Source of the DNA: Gordonia amicalis NBRC 100051 = JCM 11271 | Lineage (GTDB): Bacteria > Actinomycetota > Actinomycetes > Mycobacteriales > Mycobacteriaceae | Assembly: GCF_000332995.1 (NCBI RefSeq) | Contig: NZ_BANS01000013.1 | Coordinates: 104,330-168,329 of the forward strand | Length of the DNA stretch: 64,000 nt | Direction of reading: 5' to 3' | Part shown: positions 55,534-64,000 of the stretch, piece after piece | How positions within the stretch are numbered: the first letter of the stretch is position 1 | Layout of the letters: each line of letters begins with the position of its first letter | Translations under genes and position numbers: made by a program | Notes under the pieces: generated by a model | The model's database searches: none | Told to the model about the DNA's origin: nothing | Seen by the model: the letters and a program-made list of their open reading frames with translations, nothing else

Positions 55534-56547
55534 TCAGCCGAGACGGCGGATCGTGTCGGCCGCGGACTCGACGGCGGCGTCGCGGAATCCGCTCCCGGCC
55601 CAGAGGTTGATGCCGTCGGGGTCGGTCGCGGCGGCGCGTCGGATGCCACCGGTGAGCTTGTTGACCGCCGGATACTCGGCCACCGCGGCGTCGGTGAACT
55701 CGTCGGTGAAGCGGTTGCGCAGCGCCCGTGCGGGGCGTCCGCTGAACGCGCGGGTCACCACCGTTTCGGTGCGCGCCGGATCGGCCAGCGCATCCGCGTG
55801 CGCCGGCTTGGTTCCGGCTTCGTGGGTGCGCAGCAGCACGGTGCCGACCTGCACCGCGACCGGACCGAGGGATCGCACCTCGCCGGCTCGATCACGGGTC
55901 GACACACCGCCGGCCGCCACGAGAGGAAGGTCGACGCGTGCAAGCACCGCCCGGACGAGGTCGTCCAGCGGTTGGGTGGGCGGTTCGGTCCGACGGTCGA
56001 ACACCGACCGATGACCGCCGGCGTCGGGGCCCTGTACACACAGCCAGTCGGCGCCGGCCTCGGCGGCCCTGCTCGCGTCGTCCTCGGTGGTGACGGTGAC
56101 GCCCACGTTGCAGCCATGGCGTCGCAGTTCGTCGACGGTGTCGGCCGATGGGCAACCGAAGGCGAACGAGACGAAGGGAATTCGTTCGTCGCACATCAGC
56201 GCGATCTTGGCGTCGAAGCGATCGTCGTCGTCGCCGAGTTCCTCGACGGCGGGCAGTTCCACGCCGAGAGAGGCGGCGTAGTCGAGGAGGCGATCGCGGT
56301 AGCGTGCCACGGCGTCCCGATTCACCGGTTCGGTCTCGGGGACGAAGATGTTCACCCCGAAGGTGTCGGTGCCCCCGTCGCGGACGGCGGCGATGTCCGA
56401 CGCGAGGCGCTCGGGAGTCAGGTATCCCGCGGCCAGCTGGCCCAGTCCCCCGGCCGTGCTCGCGGCGATGACCAGTTCGGGGGTCGTCGGACCGCCGGCC
56501 ATCGGTGCCGCGACGACCGGCACGTCGAGGTCGCGCAGATCAGCCAT
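55534..56547 (-). CDS. Nitronate monooxygenase (NMO class)
   Basis: The 337-residue FMN TIM-barrel protein starts MADLRDLDVPVVAAPMAGGP and shows ASTAGGLGQLAAGYL, FVSFAFGCPSADTVDELRRH, the catalytic-His segment GADWLCVQGPDAGGHRSVFD and VAAGGVSTRDRAGEVRSLGP. It oxidises alkyl nitronates such as propionate-3-nitronate with oxygen and protects against nitro toxins. It lies 18 nt from the sugar porter stop and may be co-transcribed with it. The start ATG at 56547 is the conserved N-terminus. Confidence 0.88.
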   Translation of the reverse strand: MADLRDLDVPVVAAPMAGGPTTPELVIAASTAGGLGQLAAGYLTPERLASDIAAVRDGGTDTFGVNIFVPETEPVNRDAVARYRDRLLDYAASLGVELPAVEELGDDDDRFDAKIALMCDERIPFVSFAFGCPSADTVDELRRHGCNVGVTVTTEDDASRAAEAGADWLCVQGPDAGGHRSVFDRRTEPPTQPLDDLVRAVLARVDLPLVAAGGVSTRDRAGEVRSLGPVAVQVGTVLLRTHEAGTKPAHADALADPARTETVVTRAFSGRPARALRNRFTDEFTDAAVAEYPAVNKLTGGIRRAAATDPDGINLWAGSGFRDAAVESAADTIRRLG

Positions 56548-56565
56548 GGACCGGTACTCCTCCGC

Positions 56566-58032
56566 TCATGCCTGTTCGGGGGCTCGGGCGGCGGTGATCC
56601 GGGACAGCCTGGATTCCGCGACCGAGTCCATGTCCTCGAGTTCCAGACCCTTCGTCTCCTCGACCTTCTTGAACACGTAGACGAACGATGCCGCGGCACA
56701 GAAGGCGAAGAATCCGTAGATGATTCCGAGTCCCACCGCCTCGGTCATCGGCGGGAACAGCATCGAAATCGTGAAGTTGGCGATCCAGTTCACCGCGGTG
56801 CACACGCCGAGAGCAACACCTCGGATCCGATTGGGGAACATCTCCCCCAGCATCACCCACATGACCGGTCCCCAGGTGGCGGCGAAGGCGACGACGAACA
56901 GGTTCGCGCCGATCAGCGCGATCACACCCCACGGGTCGGGAAGCGTGACGTTCTCGCCCTCACCGATCTGCTGGGTGAACGCGACACACGCCATGAGCAA
57001 CCCGATGCACATCCCCACGGATCCGCCCAGGAGGAGTTTCCGACGTCCGATGCGGTCGACGAACAGGATCGCCACGAACGTCATGGCCACGTTGATGACC
57101 GCCGTGATCACCGATGTCTTGAACGAATCGCTCTCGGAGAATCCCACCGACTGCCACAGCGTCGTCGAATAGTAGAAGATCGCGTTGATGCCGACGAACT
57201 GCTGGAACACCGCGAGCCAGATGCCGACCCACACCAGCGGGTGAAGTCCGAACGACGGGCCGGTGATGTCCTTGATCGACGACTTGGACTCACGCTTGAC
57301 GGTGAGCTTGATCTCCTTCACCCGATCGAGCGGGTTGTTCTCTCCGGTCACCTCCTGGAGAATGCGGGCTGCTTCCTCATCGCGGTTGCGGCCCACCAGA
57401 TATCGCGGTGACTCGGGGATCATCAGAGCGAGGACGCCGTAGACGAGGGCGGGTACGACACCCACGAGGAACATCCATCGCCAGGCCTCCAGACCCCACC
57501 AGAGGTCGTTCGACGCACTGCCGGCCGTGTCGGCGAGAACGGCATCCGACAGCAAGGCGGCGAAGATGCCCATGGTGATGGCCAGTTGCTGCATCGATGC
57601 GAGTGCGCCGCGATAACGAGCGGGCGCGATCTCGGAGATGTAGGCCGGGGCGATGACCGAGGCGATACCGATGCCGATGCCGCCGAGCACGCGCCAGAGC
57701 AGCAGGTCCGGAATCGTCTGCGTGTACGCGGTGCCGATCGCCGAGATGGTGAACAATGCCGAACCGAGCAGCATCACCCGTTTGCGGCCCCACACATCGG
57801 CCAGTCGCCCGGCGAACCATGCGCCGAGGGCGCAACCGAGCAGTGCGATCGCGACGGCGAAACCCGTCATGAGCTTGCCGAGACCGAAATTCGATTCGAT
57901 CGAGTCGACGGCGCCGTTGACCACGGAACTGTCGAAGCCGAAGAGGAATCCGCCGACGGCCGCGGCGACGGTGACGCCGATGACCTTCGCCGTGTGTTGT
58001 TCGGCGATCTCGCGTTGTTGCGCGTCGGCCAT
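56566..58032 (-). CDS. Sugar porter (MFS, xylose/galactose-proton symporter type)
   Basis: The 488-residue MFS protein has 12 helices and sugar-porter motifs: GGFLFGFDSSVVNGAVDSIE, GRLADVWGRKRVML, the PESPRYLVGR loop, ISEIAPARYRGALASMQQLA, QQFVGINAIFYYSTTLWQSV and WGPVMWVMLGEMFPNRIRGV. Glu and Arg pairs of the proton relay are visible. It takes up a hexose or pentose with H+. I start at the ATG at 58032 (MADAQQREIAEQHTAKVIGV); the frame opens further upstream. It lies upstream of the nitronate monooxygenase. Confidence 0.9.
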   Translation of the reverse strand: MADAQQREIAEQHTAKVIGVTVAAAVGGFLFGFDSSVVNGAVDSIESNFGLGKLMTGFAVAIALLGCALGAWFAGRLADVWGRKRVMLLGSALFTISAIGTAYTQTIPDLLLWRVLGGIGIGIASVIAPAYISEIAPARYRGALASMQQLAITMGIFAALLSDAVLADTAGSASNDLWWGLEAWRWMFLVGVVPALVYGVLALMIPESPRYLVGRNRDEEAARILQEVTGENNPLDRVKEIKLTVKRESKSSIKDITGPSFGLHPLVWVGIWLAVFQQFVGINAIFYYSTTLWQSVGFSESDSFKTSVITAVINVAMTFVAILFVDRIGRRKLLLGGSVGMCIGLLMACVAFTQQIGEGENVTLPDPWGVIALIGANLFVVAFAATWGPVMWVMLGEMFPNRIRGVALGVCTAVNWIANFTISMLFPPMTEAVGLGIIYGFFAFCAAASFVYVFKKVEETKGLELEDMDSVAESRLSRITAARAPEQA

Positions 58033-58209
58033 CACATGACCCCACTCGCCGGTGTGTCGCAGCACGAATCCTGGGACATGTCCGTGACCTCGCTGTCCGG
58101 TTGCATGGCCGTCGTTTTCGACGGTTTCGCGCCCAATCTACTCGCGGAGCGAGACCACGCGGCGCACATCCGAACACGCGTCGGTCTCGATCTGGTCTGG
58201 ACCGAAAGG

Positions 58210-60669
58210 TCAGGAGTCGTCCCGTACCTCCTGGGGGGCCGAGCTCGCCGCGCCCTCGGTCACGATCTCGGCGAGCGGTTTCGGCCGTCCGTAGTGGTAG
58301 CCCTGTGCGAGGTCGCACCGGACGGCGGCGATTGTGGCGGCCTGCTCGGCGGTCTCGACGCCCTCGGCGATCACCCGGACGCCCATCGCGTGCGCGACGT
58401 CGACGATGCCCGCGAGGATCGTGCGGGCGCTCGGGCGTTCCTCGAGGGCGTCGACAAACGCCCTGGCCGCCTTGAGGATGCTGACCGGCAGTCGATACAG
58501 CTCACTCAGTGAGGAAGCGCCCGTCCCGAAGTCGTCGAGGGAGATGTGGATGCCGAGTGCCCGGATCTCACGCAGCAGGTTGAGCAGGCCGCCGTCGAGC
58601 GGTGCGAGCGCGCTCTCGGTTATCTCCAAGCAGAGTGATCGCGGGTTCATGCCGGTCTGCTCGCAGGTCGCCGTGAGTCGGTGGAGGAATTCGCCGTTGG
58701 TGAGTTCACGCCGGGAGGCGTTGATGCACAACATGATCTGTGCCAGCTCGGGCGTCGCTGCCACCTCGGCGCAGGCCGTTGCCAAGACGTGCGCGCCGAC
58801 CTTGTCGATGAGCGTGGATTGCTCTGCGAGAGGGATGAACTCGGCCGGCGGGATCGAACCGAGGTCGGGGTGATTCCACCGCAGGAGTGCTTCGAGCGCG
58901 ACAAGCGTTCCACTGTCGGTGGAGACGATCGGCTGGTAGTGGATCTCCAACTGGGAGCGGTCGGTGTCCAGGGCGCGGCGCAGTTCCTCTTCGATCCGCT
59001 GGCGGCGCTGGAGTTCTTCCCGGTGCTGCGTCCGAAACTGGACGTACGGTTCTCGAGATGCCTTGCGTGCCTGGTACAGAGCGATATCGGCATCGCGAAG
59101 GAGATCCGTGGGGGTGTACCGTTCGCCCGCCGCAACGGTGGCCACGCCGATGCTCACCCGCACCGTCAGCGGTTCGCTGCGGATGCTCACCCTTACGGGA
59201 GGTCTGATCGCGGCGCGCACCGACTCGATCTGTCGATCGATCTCGGCGGTCGTGTTCTCTTTGGTGTGGGTGGCGACCAGGACGAATTCGTCGCCCCCGA
59301 TCCGCCCGACCGCACCCTCCGGGGGCGTCGCCGCCGCGAGCCGCTGGGCGACGGCGTGGAGCACCTCGTCGCCGACGGCATGACCGAGCGAATCGTTGAC
59401 GAGTTTGAAGTTGTCGAGGTCGATGTAATAGATCGCCACGCAACCGGAGTCGTGTTCGGCCAGGGCATCCATGTGTGCCTCGAGCTCCTTGAGGATCCCG
59501 GCCCGGTTGTACAGCTGGGTGAGTGGATCGTGGACCGCGTCCCACGCCAGCCGGGTCCGCTCGCGATAGCGCTCGGTGATATCGGCGAAGGACACCAGTG
59601 CGACCGCGTCGGAGGTGTCGTCGTCGATCGGCCGGCAGCTGCACGACAGCCATCGCTCGCCGCCCGGCGTGTTGATCGTCGCGGTCGCATCGGTGATCGC
59701 CACCCCGGTCCTCAGACAACGGACGACCGGCGATTCGCCGTCGACGAAGTCGAGCGGCAGATCGTGGACGAGCGACCCGGGCGCGCTCTGTGGACCGAGC
59801 ATGGTCGCGGCGGCCGGATTCGCCAGTTCGATTCTGCCGTCCTCTCGCACCACGATGACTGCCTGGTGCAGGGCGGCCAGGATGGTACCCAGGCGTTCGA
59901 TCAGCGGTCTGCGAGTGGCTTCGGCGACGATCAGGAAGCCATCGTCCATCGACGTCACCGAGATGTGGGCCAGGAAGGTTCGATCGTTGTCGGCACGGCG
60001 GTGGAGCTGGTCCACCGTCCCACCCAGTGCCATCGCCGCCTTGATGTCGAGGGTGCCGCCGATGACCGAATCGAGTTCACGACCCAGGGCTTTGTCGGCG
60101 GTGATTCCGTACATCTGCTCGGCGGCGGGGTTCCACGACCGCACGGTCATGTTCCGGTCAACGGCGATCACGGCGTTGCTGACGTGATCGAGCAACGCCG
60201 CCTGCCGCCGTAGAGCCACCTCGATCGCCTTCTGGGCGGTGATGTCGCGCAAGATCACCTGATAGGCGGGCTTGTCGTGCCACACCGTGCGTACCGAGGT
60301 GACCTCCATCGGACGTGACACCCCGTGGGCGTCGACCATCACGACTTCCTCCGGATACGTCGACGCTCCGGCCTCCTCGCCCATGCTGACGATTCGCTCG
60401 ATCATGTGCGGGAGTTCGTCAGGATGGACGAAGTCGGTGATCGGACGGCCGAGCATCTGACCCCGATCGGTCACACGAGCGAAGTCGAGCGCCGCGGAGT
60501 TCACATAGACGATGACACCGTCCTGGTGTACGGCGATCGCGTCCGGACTGAGTTCGAGGAGGAGTCGGTAGCGTTCCGCCACCGCCGCGTCGCTGGATCG
60601 GGTCATCGGCTCGGCGTGCGGCGCGACGAGATCACTGTGGCCACCGTCCGTCGGCATCGATTCCGGCAC
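58210..60669 (-). CDS. PAS-GGDEF-EAL cyclic-di-GMP protein
   Basis: The 819-residue protein begins with three PAS-like domains (YRLLLELSPDAIAVHQDGVI; LLDHVSNAVIAVDRNMTVRS; ILAALHQAVIVVREDGRIEL). A diguanylate cyclase domain follows (VAIYYIDLDNFKLVNDSLGH and RIGGDEFVLVA with GGDEF intact), then an EAL phosphodiesterase domain (LVALEALLRWNHPDLGSIPP, NASRRELTNGEFLHRLTATC, LDDFGTGASSLSELYRLPVS, VIAEGVETAEQAATIAAVRC). No membrane helix or signal peptide is present, so it is cytoplasmic and probably senses a small ligand or redox state. Both domains look competent. GTG at 60669 or ATG at 60657 is the start. Confidence 0.9.
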   Translation of the reverse strand: MPESMPTDGGHSDLVAPHAEPMTRSSDAAVAERYRLLLELSPDAIAVHQDGVIVYVNSAALDFARVTDRGQMLGRPITDFVHPDELPHMIERIVSMGEEAGASTYPEEVVMVDAHGVSRPMEVTSVRTVWHDKPAYQVILRDITAQKAIEVALRRQAALLDHVSNAVIAVDRNMTVRSWNPAAEQMYGITADKALGRELDSVIGGTLDIKAAMALGGTVDQLHRRADNDRTFLAHISVTSMDDGFLIVAEATRRPLIERLGTILAALHQAVIVVREDGRIELANPAAATMLGPQSAPGSLVHDLPLDFVDGESPVVRCLRTGVAITDATATINTPGGERWLSCSCRPIDDDTSDAVALVSFADITERYRERTRLAWDAVHDPLTQLYNRAGILKELEAHMDALAEHDSGCVAIYYIDLDNFKLVNDSLGHAVGDEVLHAVAQRLAAATPPEGAVGRIGGDEFVLVATHTKENTTAEIDRQIESVRAAIRPPVRVSIRSEPLTVRVSIGVATVAAGERYTPTDLLRDADIALYQARKASREPYVQFRTQHREELQRRQRIEEELRRALDTDRSQLEIHYQPIVSTDSGTLVALEALLRWNHPDLGSIPPAEFIPLAEQSTLIDKVGAHVLATACAEVAATPELAQIMLCINASRRELTNGEFLHRLTATCEQTGMNPRSLCLEITESALAPLDGGLLNLLREIRALGIHISLDDFGTGASSLSELYRLPVSILKAARAFVDALEERPSARTILAGIVDVAHAMGVRVIAEGVETAEQAATIAAVRCDLAQGYHYGRPKPLAEIVTEGAASSAPQEVRDDS

Positions 60670-60778
60670 TGCGTCAGTCCTCCCCCCTACCCTGCTCCGA
60701 GCCCCCGATGTTCATATTCCCCCACACAGGGGACAAATGGAGCGCGAAAACGACGGCAGAGTCGTGCCAAAGTCAGAT

Positions 60779-60815
60779 TCGTCGCGACCGGGCCGTGAAA
60801 TCTCGTCGCGACCGG
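60779..60815. repeat. 13-bp direct repeat in the GGDEF/KAS divergent region
   Basis: TCGTCGCGACCGG occurs at 60779-60791 and 60803-60815, 24 bp apart. Each contains the palindrome GTCGCGAC. It stands 110-150 nt before the beta-ketoacyl synthase and about 110 nt before the GGDEF-EAL gene, so it may be a regulator site for either. Confidence 0.5.
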
Positions 60816-60925
60816 CGCAGTGAGATGGGTCGAATGCCGCTTTCTGGAGGATTCTTGTGGTGGGGTTCGGCCCGATGACCTCGACAATCGCTGTCAATTC
60901 CAAATCACGAAAAGAGAGTGCACCA

Positions 60926-62089
60926 ATGACAAACAATAGATCGACCATTTCCGGTGTGGGAGCCGTGACCGGCTACGGATGGGGCCGGGAGGCCCTGTGG
61001 AACGGCCTCGTCTCGGGCAAGTCCGCAGCCGCGTTGCACGAGGGTTTCGGATTCGGTTCCGACGATCACGGGGGTCCGGGCTGGATTGTGCGAGTACCGG
61101 AGGGCGGCGACCAGGCGGACGGGAACACCCGGTTCGCGCGCGCGATGCGAAGTGCTGCGCGGGAGGCGATCGAGGATGCGTCGGAACGCGGCTGGCGTCC
61201 GGGCTCTCGCGTCGGGCTGGTACACGCCTGTGTGCTCGGCGATCTCGACATGTACCCGATGGTCACCTCCGGTGTCGGGCAGTACAGGGGACGTCAGTAC
61301 CTGTCCGTGACACCGTCCACGCCGGTCTCGCTCCTCATGCAGGAGTATGGCTTTCACGGTCCGGCCATGAACGTGTCGGCCATGTGCACCTCGGGGTCCG
61401 CGGCGATCGTGACCGCGAAGTCGTGGCTCGACTCCGATCTCGTCGACGACGTGCTCGTCGTCGCGACCGACCTGTCGGCGAAACCCGAGGTGGTCGGCAT
61501 GTTCGTGCAGCTGGGCGTCGCCGTCACCGACACCGACGCACTCGACGCCTGCCGTCCGTTCCAGACCGGCAGCCGTGGTTTCACCTTCGGCGAGGCCGCC
61601 ATCGCCTTCACGATGACCAACCGCGCGATCGACGGTTATGCAGATGTGTTGGGCGGGGCCATGTCCCACGACGCCTATCACGTCACCTCGGTCGATCCGG
61701 AACTGACCAACGTCGTGGGCTGCGTGGAACAGGCGCTGTCGGCAGCCGGCGTCGCGGGCGAGGAGATCCGATATCTCAACGCGCACGGTCCGGGTACCAG
61801 GCAGTGTGATCGCGCCGAGGCGACGATCGCGGAGACGATGCTGCCCAACAGCGAGGTCTTCTCCGTCAAACCACTTGCCGGGCATTGCCAGGGAGCAGCG
61901 GGTGCGGTCGAGCTCGCCGCGTCGCTGCTCGGCTACGACCGCGGCGAGATCCCGGCGACGCCGAGGGTGTCCGAAGGTATCCCGCAACTGCTCGACGGCC
62001 TGTCCCCTCTCGATGCGGGACCCACCGTGAAGACCTCGCTGGGGATGGGTGGCCACAACGCGGCGCTGGTGATCGCGCCCCAGCGCTGA
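60926..62089 (+). CDS. Stand-alone beta-ketoacyl synthase (KAS-like)
   Basis: The 387-residue thiolase-fold enzyme has the condensing Cys154 in VSAMCTSGSAAI and the two His in NAHGPGTRQCDRAEA (His287) and PLAGHCQGAAGAVE (His320), the Cys-His-His triad of KasA/FabF enzymes. The second motif reads HGPGT, not HGTGT. No acyltransferase or ACP is fused or adjacent. It could condense malonyl-ACP in a lipid or act as a chain-initiation or decarboxylase homologue. I chose the ATG at 60926 (AAAGAGAG upstream) over the upstream ATG at 60857. The enzyme has an unusually isolated context. Confidence 0.85.
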   Translation: MTNNRSTISGVGAVTGYGWGREALWNGLVSGKSAAALHEGFGFGSDDHGGPGWIVRVPEGGDQADGNTRFARAMRSAAREAIEDASERGWRPGSRVGLVHACVLGDLDMYPMVTSGVGQYRGRQYLSVTPSTPVSLLMQEYGFHGPAMNVSAMCTSGSAAIVTAKSWLDSDLVDDVLVVATDLSAKPEVVGMFVQLGVAVTDTDALDACRPFQTGSRGFTFGEAAIAFTMTNRAIDGYADVLGGAMSHDAYHVTSVDPELTNVVGCVEQALSAAGVAGEEIRYLNAHGPGTRQCDRAEATIAETMLPNSEVFSVKPLAGHCQGAAGAVELAASLLGYDRGEIPATPRVSEGIPQLLDGLSPLDAGPTVKTSLGMGGHNAALVIAPQR

Positions 62090-62183
62090 CCGGAATCACG
62101 CCGACGCGGCGTGAAGTGACCCTTTTCCATACGTATTCGGCGAGATCCAAGCGGAAACCCCAGCGAAGACTCACAATTCAGAG

Positions 62184-63074
62184 ATGCCCAACGTGCCGGA
62201 GAACTCGGCGACCGACCGACCCGCCACGGAGCACGGACCGAGGCCGGGTGCGCGTGGTGTTCTGACCGCGCTGTTGGACTCCCCCTTCGCCGGTATGTCG
62301 CCGTGGATCCTGATGGCACTGGTGACGGGACCGGGCCGCTTCGAGGAGGCAGCGGCGTCGGCCTTCGCGCTCTCGTTGTTGCTGGTCGTGGGGACCCATC
62401 GCCGCGGGAGCAGCTTCAAACTGCTCGAATTGTTCGACGTGGCCTACTTCGGGACGATGGCCGCACTGGCTCTTTTCGCCTCGGACCGTGTCATCGACTG
62501 GCTGGAAAAGTGGGGCGGCGAGATGACCAACGTCGCGTTGGTGGCCTTTGCCCTGGGCTCGATCCTCGTGCGGCAACCCTTCACCCTCCAGTACGCCCGC
62601 GAGACCACCGAGCCGGAGTACTGGACCAGTCCGCTGTTCCTGCGGATCAACTACGTCATCACCTGGGCGTGGGTCGGCGGTTTCGCCGTCGCAGCGATCT
62701 CGGGCGCCGTCGGGGACATCGTGTTGGACGACCCGAACAACTTCTGGACCGGCTGGATCATCCAGATCGGCGGCACGGTGTTCGCCATCGCGTTCACCGA
62801 GTTCTATCCCGATTACGCCACGTATCACGCCGCCGTCCGTGAGGGGTGGCCGACGGACGAGGAACCGCAGAGCATGTTCCATCTGTTCGAGTGGGTGCCC
62901 GGCTATGTCCTGGCGATCGGGATCGCCGGTCTGCTGACCGAAGAACTGAGCACAGCTGTCGGGATCGGCGTCATCGTCGTCGGGGCGGTCGGAATCAAGG
63001 TCTTCCGTCAGCTGACCGCTGCGTTCGACACCCGGCTGGCCCAGACGGTGCCGGGAACGTCGAAAGAGGCATGA
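62184..63074 (+). CDS. Hypothetical multi-pass membrane protein
   Basis: The 296-residue protein has an N-terminal soluble stretch, then six to seven membrane segments: LTALLDSPFAGMSPWILMAL, AASAFALSLLLVVGTHRRG, FDVAYFGTMAALALFASDRV, MTNVALVAFALGSILVRQP, FLRINYVITWAWVGGFAVAA, IIQIGGTVFAIAFTEFYPDY and STAVGIGVIVVGAVGIKVF. The segment PFTLQYARETTEPEYWTSPL is conserved-looking. I do not recognise the family; the N-terminal GARGVLTALLDSPFAGMSPW is shared with some actinobacterial DUF proteins. It lies 94 nt after the beta-ketoacyl synthase. Confidence 0.75.
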   Translation: MPNVPENSATDRPATEHGPRPGARGVLTALLDSPFAGMSPWILMALVTGPGRFEEAAASAFALSLLLVVGTHRRGSSFKLLELFDVAYFGTMAALALFASDRVIDWLEKWGGEMTNVALVAFALGSILVRQPFTLQYARETTEPEYWTSPLFLRINYVITWAWVGGFAVAAISGAVGDIVLDDPNNFWTGWIIQIGGTVFAIAFTEFYPDYATYHAAVREGWPTDEEPQSMFHLFEWVPGYVLAIGIAGLLTEELSTAVGIGVIVVGAVGIKVFRQLTAAFDTRLAQTVPGTSKEA

Positions 63075-63117
63075 ACCCGGTACTCGCGCCCCGCCGCCGA
63101 GGACCGTCGGTAGTGTC

Positions 63118-63990
63118 GTGACCATGAATCTCGACGGGGTAGGAATCTGGAGTTCGCCACTACGATACGGAGACGCCGGGGAGGCCGCGGAAGCCGCTGC
63201 CGAACTCGACGAGTTGGGCTTCACCGCCCTCTGGATTCCCGACGTCGGCGGTCCGGTTCTCGATTCGGTGCGCAACCTGCTCGGTGCCACCGAGAAGGCG
63301 GTGGTCGCGACCGGAATCCTCAACATGTGGATGCACGAACCCGCCGATGTCGCGACCGCGCACGCGAGTTTCGCCGATGAGTTCGGTCCGCGCTTTCTGC
63401 TCGGCCTGGGTATCAGCCACGCTCCACTCATCGACGCGCAGGAAGCCGGTCGCTACCAGAAGCCGCTCGCCACCACCCGCGCATTCCTCGACAGACTCGA
63501 CGCCGCGCCGCAGCCGGTCCCGGCGGACAGTCGGGTCCTCGCGGCACTCGGACCGAAAATGCTCGGTCTCGCGGCGGACCGGACACTCGGAGCCCACCCG
63601 TACCTGGTCACGCCCGAACACACTGCCACCGCTCGCGAGACACTCGGCGACCGACCGCTGCTCGCCCCCGAGCAGACCGCGATCTTCGCCGCGGACCGCG
63701 ACGAGGCGCGCGCGGTCGGCACCAAGTGGCTCACGGGTTATCTCGCGATGCCCAACTACGCCAACAACCTTCGTCGTCTCGGCTTCACCGACGAGGACCT
63801 CACCACGGTCAGCGACCGGTTGTTCGACGCACTGATCGTCTGGGGCGACGAGTCGGCGATCCTGTCGCGCATCGACGAACACCGCTCCGCCGGCGCCGAT
63901 CACGTGTGCGTCCAGGTACTCCAGAAGGACCACCGCGGCTTCCCGCGCGAACAGTGGCGCCGGCTCGCGGCGGCTCTCCGACAGAACTGA
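63118..63990 (+). CDS. LLM-class F420-dependent oxidoreductase
   Basis: The 290-residue TIM-barrel enzyme starts VTMNLDGVGIWSSPLRYGDA. Its family segments are ELGFTALWIPDVGGPVLDSV, GATEKAVVATGILNMWMHEP, FGPRFLLGLGISHAPLIDAQ, LAALGPKMLGLAADRTLGAH and HVCVQVLQKDHRGFPREQWR. The DGVGIW start and LLGLGISHAP fit actinobacterial F420-dependent LLM proteins of the TIGR03620 type (from memory). Cofactor and substrate are inferred. GTG 63118 or ATG 63124 may be the start. It is complete, ending 10 nt before the window end. Confidence 0.82.
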   Translation: MTMNLDGVGIWSSPLRYGDAGEAAEAAAELDELGFTALWIPDVGGPVLDSVRNLLGATEKAVVATGILNMWMHEPADVATAHASFADEFGPRFLLGLGISHAPLIDAQEAGRYQKPLATTRAFLDRLDAAPQPVPADSRVLAALGPKMLGLAADRTLGAHPYLVTPEHTATARETLGDRPLLAPEQTAIFAADRDEARAVGTKWLTGYLAMPNYANNLRRLGFTDEDLTTVSDRLFDALIVWGDESAILSRIDEHRSAGADHVCVQVLQKDHRGFPREQWRRLAAALRQN

Positions 63991-64000
63991 TCGCGAACCG

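Noticed and set aside
55519..57411. Plus-strand frame of 630 codons opposite the nitronate monooxygenase and sugar porter
   Set aside because: It is antisense to two well-conserved genes and is rich in Arg/His/Gly. It has no recognisable domain.

Overview
The window is high-GC actinobacterial DNA. Third codon positions are strongly G/C, GTG starts are frequent, and ATGA start/stop overlaps are common. Gene content (PknK-like kinase, UdgX, EthA-like Baeyer-Villiger monooxygenase, F420-type LLM oxidoreductase, phosphoribosyltransferase/erythromycin-esterase fusion, tandem universal stress protein) points to a mycolate-containing genus of the Mycobacteriales. Gordonia or a close relative is my best guess; the sequence alone does not prove the genus. 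No rRNA, tRNA, CRISPR array, phage or intact insertion sequence was recognised.

Layout. 0-3.6 kb is a scarred region. A truncated MFS fragment is joined to a truncated MerR gene, followed by an SDR gene, a second MerR gene and an MFS gene with an internal deletion. The two MerR units have near-identical MerR-type promoters with 19-bp spacers. 3.9-12.0 kb is one tightly coupled seven-gene operon: SDR, acetyl-CoA-synthetase-like ligase, pyruvate-dehydrogenase-type E1 alpha, E1 beta and E2, a stand-alone acyl carrier protein, and a phosphoribosyltransferase/erythromycin-esterase fusion. It converges on a stomatin/slipin-universal stress protein operon (12.0-13.8 kb). Both operons carry a similar GGGNC-N4-GNCAC motif 70-80 nt before their first gene, which resembles a DevR/DosR box. 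Together they look like a hypoxia or dormancy module that makes acetyl-CoA. 14.7-19.6 kb is a branched-chain-amino-acid-type ABC transporter operon whose LivH-LivM-LivG fusion is broken by a frameshift and a nonsense codon.

20-36 kb is mixed housekeeping and accessory metabolism: a Gly/Asp-rich membrane protein, YceI, a frameshifted enoyl-CoA hydratase, a glutamate-synthase-like flavoprotein, a VOC protein, a frameshifted SDR, SelO, a cysteine-triplet repeat protein beside a DksA/TraR zinc finger protein, an alcohol dehydrogenase, an acyltransferase, YihY, a thioesterase, a cation/proton antiporter, then a haloalkane dehalogenase stub joined to a deleted LLM monooxygenase. 36-50 kb holds an EthA-like monooxygenase, a pyruvate-oxidase-like ThDP enzyme, a pyridoxal kinase, a second alcohol dehydrogenase, a secreted lipase, UdgX, a SnoaL-like protein, a DUF2867 protein, a second YihY protein and a CoA-transferase. 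50-64 kb holds an SMR efflux pair with a 12-nt homopolymer, a MarR/DoxX divergent pair with clear operators, a PknK-like kinase/MalT-like protein with a frameshift, a nitronate monooxygenase, a sugar porter, a PAS-GGDEF-EAL protein, a stand-alone beta-ketoacyl synthase, a membrane protein and an LLM oxidoreductase.

An unusual number of genes carry single-base indels or abrupt internal deletions. Sequencing or assembly error and genuine decay cannot be told apart here. These genes are marked as pseudogenes with the lesion position given.
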